NCBI GenBank assembly: GCA_947450675.1 | Contig: CANFWI010000027.1 | Span: 1-41,654 of the forward strand | DNA from: Comamonadaceae bacterium | GTDB lineage: Bacteria > Pseudomonadota > Gammaproteobacteria > Burkholderiales > Burkholderiaceae_C | DNA length: 41,654 nucleotides | Direction: 5' to 3' | Shown: positions 36,678-41,654 of the stretch, in pieces | Position numbering within the stretch: the first letter of the stretch is position 1 | How the letters are laid out: the number at the start of each line of letters is the position of its first letter | Position numbers and translations under genes: made by a program | The notes under the pieces: generated by a model | The model's database searches: none | What the model saw: the letters and a program-made list of their open reading frames with translations, nothing else | What the model was told of the DNA's origin: nothing

Positions 36678-37694
36678 ATGGCTTCCGACCAACTTTCACC
36701 GCTGCTGGCTGACTTGCATTTGTTGACGGTGCTGGCCTCTACGCGCAGCTTCACTGAGGCCGCACGTCGCCTTGGTGTGTCCAAAGCCTCGGCCAGCATG
36801 CGCATCAGCGAGCTAGAGCGCTCAGCCGGCGTGCTGCTGGTGCGCCGAACCACGCGCTCAGTCGGCCTGACGGAAGCCGGCCAGCAGCTGGTGAACGAGA
36901 TGCTGCCCGCCTTTGGCCGCATCAGCGAGAGTTACACCGCCGTCAAAGACTTGGTCGGCACGCCGCGCGGCTTGGTGCGTGTGACCGCACCGGTGGCGCT
37001 GGGGCGGCAACATTTGGCGCCGTGCGTGGCGGCCTTTCTGAAGCAATTTCCTGAGATTCAGATCGAGTTAGAGCTGACCGACCGCTTTGTGAACCTCGCC
37101 AACGAAGGCTTTGACTTGGCGATCCGCCACACCCACGCGCCGCCTGAAACCCATGTCGCCTGGGTGCTGTGCGAAACCCGCTCGGTGCTGATGGCCAGCC
37201 CGGCATATCTGGCGGCGCGAGGCGTGCCGACGCATCCGTCTGAGCTCAGTGCTCATGACTGCTTGCTGTATTTGGGCGGCGGGCATGCCGGTAATTGGAC
37301 GTTTGCCAAAAACTCCAACAACGCTGAGGTCAGCCCCAGAGTGGGCAAAAGCCGCCTGCGCAAAGCAGCCAGCGCTGCCCCGCCAGCCGATGAGCGCGTC
37401 GGCGTCAACATCCGTGGCTCGCTCAAGGCCAACAACAGCGAGGTCTTGCGCGACGCGCTCTTGGCTGGTTTGGGCATTGGTCTGCTGCCCGACTTCAGCT
37501 TGCCACCAGCGAACGCCGATGGCGAGTTGCCGCTGCTGCGCGTCTTGCCGGACTGGCAAGTGCAAGGCTTTTTTGGTGACCGGATTTATGCCCTGCGGCC
37601 GTGGTCGGCGCAGGTGCCAAAAGCAGTGCAGTGCCTGGTTGAATTTTTGCGCGCGTATTTCGCTAAAGGTTTCAACCAAGACCGCGCAGCGTAG
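36678..37694 (+). CDS. LysR-family regulator divergent from mmsA
   Basis: A 338-residue LysR protein, longer than the usual 300 or so. The N-terminal winged helix (about 8-68) reads LHLLTVLASTRSFTEAARRLGVSKASASMRISELE. The effector domain follows, with GFDLAIRHTHAPPETHVAW typical of the CrgA-like branch. Between the WTF motif and the NNSEVLRDALLAGLGIGLLP motif it has an extra basic, alanine-rich segment of around 20 residues (SPRVGKSRLRKAASAAPPAD) not usual in the family. It is divergent from mmsA with a clear inverted repeat between them, so it probably regulates mmsA and itself. Confidence 0.92.
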   Translation: MASDQLSPLLADLHLLTVLASTRSFTEAARRLGVSKASASMRISELERSAGVLLVRRTTRSVGLTEAGQQLVNEMLPAFGRISESYTAVKDLVGTPRGLVRVTAPVALGRQHLAPCVAAFLKQFPEIQIELELTDRFVNLANEGFDLAIRHTHAPPETHVAWVLCETRSVLMASPAYLAARGVPTHPSELSAHDCLLYLGGGHAGNWTFAKNSNNAEVSPRVGKSRLRKAASAAPPADERVGVNIRGSLKANNSEVLRDALLAGLGIGLLPDFSLPPANADGELPLLRVLPDWQVQGFFGDRIYALRPWSAQVPKAVQCLVEFLRAYFAKGFNQDRAA

Positions 37695-37722
37695 CCTTGC
37701 TCGCAGTTGCTGTGCAGCCGTC

Positions 37723-38754
37723 TTATTTGTAAAGTCCGCGCTTGACCAACCAATCCTGAATCAAACCGGCGACTTGGTCGCTGTTGCGATCCATCATGAT
37801 CATGTGCGAGTTGCCTTTCATGCCGATCTTGGGCAGGTCGATCACATCGGCACTGCCGCCGGCAGCGCGCAGGGCTTCATAAAATTTAATGCCATTGCCG
37901 CGGATAGTTGGCCAGCGGGAGTCCTGCTCGATGTAATCGCCATAGATGGCGAGAACGGGGACATTCTTCATCTTCGGTGCATCGGCAAGAGCGCCCACAG
38001 CCGCTGGCTCAACTAGGACAAGAGCCTTGACTTTGTCTGGCCTGGCTTCAGCTACGCGGACTCCGAAAAGGCCGGACTGCGAATGCACCAGCACCACACA
38101 AGGGCAGACCTTGTCGACGAGTTCGGTGTAGGCGGCGATGGTCGGCTCATCCGTTGAAGTCCAGCGCGGCACGTTTTGTTTGGTGAAATTGTCATAGCCC
38201 TCGATCGGGAACAGGCTGCCGGGCATCGGTTTCATTTTGCTGACGTCCTTGTTGTAGGAGCCCGCACCCTGGCCGATGCGAAACCGCTCAAAAGGATTTT
38301 CTTTGGTCAGGAACACCGGATCGGTCTTGAAGACGTCCGGGTACATCGCCCAGCCAGACCGACCACGCTCCACGGCGTCAGAGTTGTAGCTTGGCCAGCC
38401 TTTTTTCACAAAATAATTCAACCAGCCCTCGCGGCCGTCCGGCGTGGTTTCGTAGGTCACGCCTGAGAGGCCGCCGCCATGCCACATCAGCAAGGGCAGG
38501 CTACCGCGCGGATCTTTCGGAATGAAGTACTGCACATACATTTGCTCGACCTGGTAGACGCCGTTCGGATCGACTTTGGCAGGAACCCCGCCTGGCGCAA
38601 AAAGCACTTCTTTGATGGGCTTGCCACTGATGACCACTTCGCGGCCGCCGACGTGGAACGAGCCCATTTGCGAAAGTTGGATAGGCGCTTGGGCGCAACC
38701 GCCTAGAGTGCCCAAAATGAGGGCCGCGATGCCGAGGTGTAAGGTGTTTTTCAT
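37723..38754 (-). CDS. Alpha/beta hydrolase, probable lipoprotein
   Basis: A 343-residue protein from the ATG at 38754, which has GGAGA six bases upstream; a frame from 38859 is longer but unsupported. The signal ends in LGGC (Cys20), a lipobox-like site, so it is probably lipid-anchored in the envelope. The alpha/beta hydrolase core shows an oxyanion region MWHGGG, the nucleophile S227 in VLVHSQSGLFG, an acid D273 in AIYGD and the histidine H317 in GNSHMIMMD. The usual GxSxG is changed to SQSGL. An esterase or related hydrolase is likely; the substrate is unknown. It is convergent with the LysR gene. Confidence 0.85.
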   Translation of the reverse strand: MKNTLHLGIAALILGTLGGCAQAPIQLSQMGSFHVGGREVVISGKPIKEVLFAPGGVPAKVDPNGVYQVEQMYVQYFIPKDPRGSLPLLMWHGGGLSGVTYETTPDGREGWLNYFVKKGWPSYNSDAVERGRSGWAMYPDVFKTDPVFLTKENPFERFRIGQGAGSYNKDVSKMKPMPGSLFPIEGYDNFTKQNVPRWTSTDEPTIAAYTELVDKVCPCVVLVHSQSGLFGVRVAEARPDKVKALVLVEPAAVGALADAPKMKNVPVLAIYGDYIEQDSRWPTIRGNGIKFYEALRAAGGSADVIDLPKIGMKGNSHMIMMDRNSDQVAGLIQDWLVKRGLYK

Positions 38755-38948
38755 GGTCGTCTCCATTTTTTTGTGATTGCCAGGGAAGCGTGAAGCGCCA
38801 GCCGCAAGGGCAGTCAGCGCATCGATGTTGATTATGTTGATAAATGACCTGCGTGGCATTAGGTAGTTTCATCGAGCCCTGGGCTCGGCACCAGCCCATG
38901 CAGAGGACCGCCTCGCTGAACAGAACTCCGGCCAAAGATAATCAAGCC

Positions 38949-39464
38949 ATGAACATTCGATGGAAACCCAGCGTCACGGTCGCCGCCGTGATTGCCCGAG
39001 ATGTCGCCGGCGTGACGGAATTCTTGCTGGTCGAAGAGCACACGCCAGCCGGCTTGCGCCTGAACAACCCGGCCGGCCACCTAGACCCGGGCGAAAGCCC
39101 GTTGGAGGGTTGCGCGCGCGAAACGCTGGAAGAAACCGCGTTTCACTTTCAGCCGACAGCTTTGGTTGGCGTCTACTTGTCGCGCTTTGAAAAACCGGTG
39201 CCGGGTCAGGCGCAGACCGAAGACATCACCTACTTGCGCTTTGCCTTTTGCGGCGAACTGGGTGAGTTCGTCGCCGGACAAGCCCTTGACGATGGCATTG
39301 TGCGTACGCTTTGGCTCAGTGCCGACGCGATTCGCGCCTGCCCCGAGCGCCATCGCAGCCCGCTGCTGATCAAGTGCATGGACGACTATCTGGCGGGTCA
39401 TCGTCATCCGGTCGATGTCATCACCACCGACGTCAGTGTTTACCAAATCGGCAAGGCCGCTTAG
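38949..39464 (+). CDS. Nudix hydrolase, NudJ-like
   Basis: A 171-residue protein from the ATG at 38949 (MNIRWKPSVTVAAVIARD); longer in-frame starts are poorly supported. The Nudix box runs GHLDPGESPLEGCARETLEE (one glycine of the consensus is Thr here), with the REXXEE metal-binding glutamates present. NudJ proteins hydrolyse nucleoside di- and triphosphates and thiamine-pyrophosphate precursors; the beginning of this sequence resembles that group. No thiamine or tRNA-modification gene is beside it. It is convergent with the LysR gene that follows, 13 bp away. Confidence 0.88.
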   Translation: MNIRWKPSVTVAAVIARDVAGVTEFLLVEEHTPAGLRLNNPAGHLDPGESPLEGCARETLEETAFHFQPTALVGVYLSRFEKPVPGQAQTEDITYLRFAFCGELGEFVAGQALDDGIVRTLWLSADAIRACPERHRSPLLIKCMDDYLAGHRHPVDVITTDVSVYQIGKAA

Positions 39465-39477
39465 CGTTGAGAAGCGC

Positions 39478-40380
39478 TCAGGCGCGTGCGGCCAGCGCCG
39501 CGCGCAAATGCGCATGAAACATCTTGGCCGGCGCCCGCAAGGCCGCACCGTGGCGCGTGGTCAGCCCGAGAACGCGTGACACGGCCGGCGCGTGCAGCGC
39601 AATGCCGACCATGGTCGGATGCGACTCGGGCAGCGCCAGCCGCGGCACCGCTGCCACGCCCAGTCCAGCTTCGACCATGCCGAGCAGCGTTGCCATGTGG
39701 CTGACCTCAAAACGGTAGACCGGATCGATGCCGGCCTTGGCCATGGCGTCGTCCAGCAACTGGCGGTTGCCGCTGGAGCGTGCTGCTGTCATCAAGCGCT
39801 CATCACTCAGCGCCGACCACGCGACGGAGGTCTGCGCGGCCAGCGGATGGTCTCGCCGCATGGCCAGCACAAAGGGGTCGGTGTGGATCGGCTCAAAGTC
39901 CACGCCCGGCACTTGCTGGCCCAAAAAACTGATGCCGAAATCGGACTCGCCCGAGATCACGCTGGCCAGCACTTGGCTCGCGCCTTCGTCAACCACGCGG
40001 ACCCGGATCAAGGGATAGAGTTCGGTGAACGAGCCCAGCACCGAGGGTAAAAAATGAATCGCCGCCGACGGCACGCAGGCCACCGTGACCCGGCCGCTGC
40101 CACTGGCGGCAATGTCCGAGATGCCGAGGATGGCGAACTCCAAGTCGTCCAAAGCCGCGCGAGCGCGTTCCAAAAAGACCCGGCCCATGGCCGTCAATTC
40201 GACGGATCGCGTGGTCCGATTGAACAGCCGTGCGCCCAGAATCGTCTCTAACTTGTCGATGCGCCGGCTCAGTGCCGGAGCTGACAAGTGGATGTGGTCG
40301 GCCGCCGCCCGAAAACTCCCGCGCTCGGCGACGGCGACAAAAGCCTGCAATTGCTGCAAATCGAAATTGATGCGTGACAT
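39478..40380 (-). CDS. LysR-family regulator divergent from the Bug gene
   Basis: A 300-residue LysR protein of normal length. The winged helix (about 4-64) reads LQQLQAFVAVAERGSFRAAADHIHLSAPALSRRIDKLE. The effector domain starts with GSGRVTVACVPSAAIHFLP and includes ESDFGISFLGQQVPGVDFEPI. It is divergent from the Bug binding-protein gene, 87 bp apart, and probably controls that gene and the lyase after it in response to a carboxylic acid. I see only weak dyads (GCAA-N12-TTGC at 40384-40403) in the spacer. Confidence 0.93.
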   Translation of the reverse strand: MSRINFDLQQLQAFVAVAERGSFRAAADHIHLSAPALSRRIDKLETILGARLFNRTTRSVELTAMGRVFLERARAALDDLEFAILGISDIAASGSGRVTVACVPSAAIHFLPSVLGSFTELYPLIRVRVVDEGASQVLASVISGESDFGISFLGQQVPGVDFEPIHTDPFVLAMRRDHPLAAQTSVAWSALSDERLMTAARSSGNRQLLDDAMAKAGIDPVYRFEVSHMATLLGMVEAGLGVAAVPRLALPESHPTMVGIALHAPAVSRVLGLTTRHGAALRAPAKMFHAHLRAALAARA

Positions 40381-40467
40381 GCAGCAATGCTATCAAAAGT
40401 TGCACTTCACCGAATGATCCGTCCGTCGCATCATCGCGGCCACAACGACACCAAAGCGGAGACCTGC

Positions 40468-41460
40468 ATGCGACCCCAACCTATTTTGTTATCGGCTTTC
40501 CTGAAGCCGCTTTTGACGCCTTTGATGGTGAGTCTGGCCCTCGCTGGTCCGGCGCTGGCGCAAAACTGGCCCGAGAAAACCATCACCATCGTCGTCCCGA
40601 CCGCTGCGGGTGGCGCCAACGACGCCATGGCGCGCATCATTGCGCAGGGGCTGAGTGCGCGGCTGGGCAAAGCGGTGGTGGTCGAGAACAAGGCCGGCGC
40701 CAACGGTGCCATTGCGGCAGAGTCCGTGGCCCGCGCCGCGCCGGACGGCTACACCATCATGTTTGGCTACATCGCCACCCACGGCATCAACCCGGCGCTG
40801 CAAAAACTGCGTTATGACCCGGTGGCTGACTTCGAGCCGATCGGCATGGTGGCAGCGTCGCCCACGGTCTTGGTCGCCAACAACGCCGTGCCGGTTAAAA
40901 ACGCCAAGGAACTGGTGCAGCTGATCAAGTCCAAGCCGGACACCTTCAGCTACGCCACCGCTGGCAACGGCACGGCCCCGCACATCGCCGGCGAACTCTT
41001 CAAGCTATCCGCTGGACTTGACGTGGTGAGCGTGCCTTACAAGGGCTCGGCCCCCGCCGTGGTCGACACCATTGCCGGCAACACGCAGTACATGTTTCCC
41101 AGCTTGTTCACGGCCTACCCGCAGATCAAAGGCGGCAAGCTCAAAGCCTTGGGCATCGCCGGTGAAAAGCGCTCGTCGGTGTTGCCGGATGTGCCCACAC
41201 TCGCCGAGCAAGGCATTGCGAATGTCAACATGTCGCAGTGGTACGCCATGTTCGCGCCTGCCAAAACACCGAAGGCCGTGATCGACCGGCTGAACCGCGA
41301 GATGAACGCCGTACTGGCGGACAAAACAGCCGCCAAAAGAATTGAAGATCAAGGTGCCGAGGTTGAAACTGGCACGCCCGAGCAACTCAAAACGCTGGTG
41401 CAAAAAGAAGTGGCGCATTGGAAAAATGTCGTCACCGCCGCGAAAATCAGAGTCGAATAA
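40468..41460 (+). CDS. Bug-family (TctC-type) periplasmic binding protein
   Basis: A 330-residue secreted protein from the ATG at 40468; the frame from 40387 is not needed. The signal peptide ends at GPALA-QNWPEK (about residue 31). Bug hallmarks follow: ITIVVPTAAGGANDAMARII, VVENKAGANGAIAAE, APDGYTIMFG and the later VPYKGSAPAVVDTIAG. Bug proteins bind carboxylates, amino acids or other small acids for tripartite tricarboxylate transporters; most in Comamonadaceae are orphans encoded with catabolic genes, as here with a lyase. No TctA/TctB gene is visible. A LysR gene is divergent from it. Confidence 0.95.
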   Translation: MRPQPILLSAFLKPLLTPLMVSLALAGPALAQNWPEKTITIVVPTAAGGANDAMARIIAQGLSARLGKAVVVENKAGANGAIAAESVARAAPDGYTIMFGYIATHGINPALQKLRYDPVADFEPIGMVAASPTVLVANNAVPVKNAKELVQLIKSKPDTFSYATAGNGTAPHIAGELFKLSAGLDVVSVPYKGSAPAVVDTIAGNTQYMFPSLFTAYPQIKGGKLKALGIAGEKRSSVLPDVPTLAEQGIANVNMSQWYAMFAPAKTPKAVIDRLNREMNAVLADKTAAKRIEDQGAEVETGTPEQLKTLVQKEVAHWKNVVTAAKIRVE

Positions 41461-41502
41461 GTTCACCACCTTCCTTCATTTTTAATCTCTAAAGAAGACA
41501 CC

Positions 41503-41654
41503 ATGCCCTCCTCCATCATTGACTCCAAAATCTTCGGCGACATGTTCAGCGACGCCGCCATGCGCCACGTCTGGAGCGACGAAAACCGCACCGCCAAATA
41601 CCTCGACATCGAACGCGCGCTGGCCAAAGTGCAGGGCGAGCTCGGCATCATCCC
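41503..41654 (+). CDS. Fumarase/aspartase-superfamily lyase, N-terminal part
   Basis: The gene runs off the window end; 50 codons are visible from the ATG at 41503, with GAAG upstream. The start MPSSIIDSKIFGDMFSD, then VWSDENRTAKYLDIERALAK, matches the beginning of the adenylosuccinate-lyase/3-carboxymuconate-cycloisomerase group. In Comamonadaceae such genes often follow a Bug gene, so this one probably eliminates or cyclises the imported acid. Which reaction it catalyses cannot be told from the N-terminus; PcaB-like or EDDS-lyase-like activity are options. Confidence 0.75.
   Translation, partial: MPSSIIDSKIFGDMFSDAAMRHVWSDENRTAKYLDIERALAKVQGELGII

Noticed and set aside
39455..39493. Inverted repeat GGCCGC / GCGGCC between the Nudix and LysR ends
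   Set aside because: The 27-base loop is long and the site is GC-rich coding sequence with no U-tract, so chance is likely.
1..41654. Mobile elements, tRNA or rRNA genes, CRISPR arrays
   Set aside because: I found no transposase, integrase, tRNA cloverleaf, rRNA segment or regularly spaced repeats on either strand.

Overview
The window looks like chromosomal DNA from a high-GC betaproteobacterium of the order Burkholderiales, most likely Comamonadaceae (Rhodoferax/Polaromonas-like). This is inferred from gene content: a TctDE-type two-component pair, a fused indolepyruvate ferredoxin oxidoreductase beside an Lrp regulator, a Bug-family substrate-binding protein with a divergent LysR gene, and the YhdP/GlnE and RecA/RecX blocks. 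I see no rRNA, tRNA, insertion sequence, prophage or CRISPR array. Genes are densely packed, no gap exceeds about 200 bp, and many neighbours overlap by 4 to 13 bases.

Layout. 1-2306: the end of a SWIB-domain gene, then a TctE/TctD-like sensor and regulator on the minus strand. 2454-4856: a MarR regulator divergent from recA, which has a LexA-like box, then recX. A 27-codon reading frame with a Shine-Dalgarno-like sequence sits between recA and recX. 4860-9056: a 1197-residue indolepyruvate oxidoreductase divergent from an Lrp/AsnC regulator. 9102-10870: a CHAD-domain protein and a PPK2 kinase, convergent and overlapping, both linked to polyphosphate. 11027-15735: a MacA/MacB/NodT-type tripartite export operon.

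15760-24302: a small unknown protein, MltA, a 47-residue membrane protein whose start codon interlocks with that of mltA, and a yhdP/sensor-kinase/response-regulator operon joined by 4-base overlaps. 24322-27192: glnE. 27213-29400: HMG-CoA lyase followed by a CaiB/BaiF CoA-transferase. 29581-32539: an L-2-haloacid dehalogenase followed by malate synthase G, a plausible route from haloacetate-derived C2 acids to malate. 32588-36550: a fused osmoprotectant-type ABC binding-protein/permease, a zeta-toxin-like kinase with an antitoxin-like tail, and methylmalonate-semialdehyde dehydrogenase, which is divergent from a LysR gene with a clear inverted repeat between them. 37723-41654: a lipoprotein-like alpha/beta hydrolase, a Nudix hydrolase, a LysR regulator, and a divergent Bug-type binding protein followed by the start of a fumarase/aspartase-superfamily lyase.

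Most of the window is ordinary core or catabolic chromosome. The points most worth a second look are the recA-recX small reading frame and hairpin, the CHAD-PPK2 pair, the interlocked 47-residue membrane protein, the coupled yhdP/two-component operon, the dehalogenase/malate-synthase operon and the zeta-like kinase without a separate antitoxin gene. No single locus looks like a completely new system.
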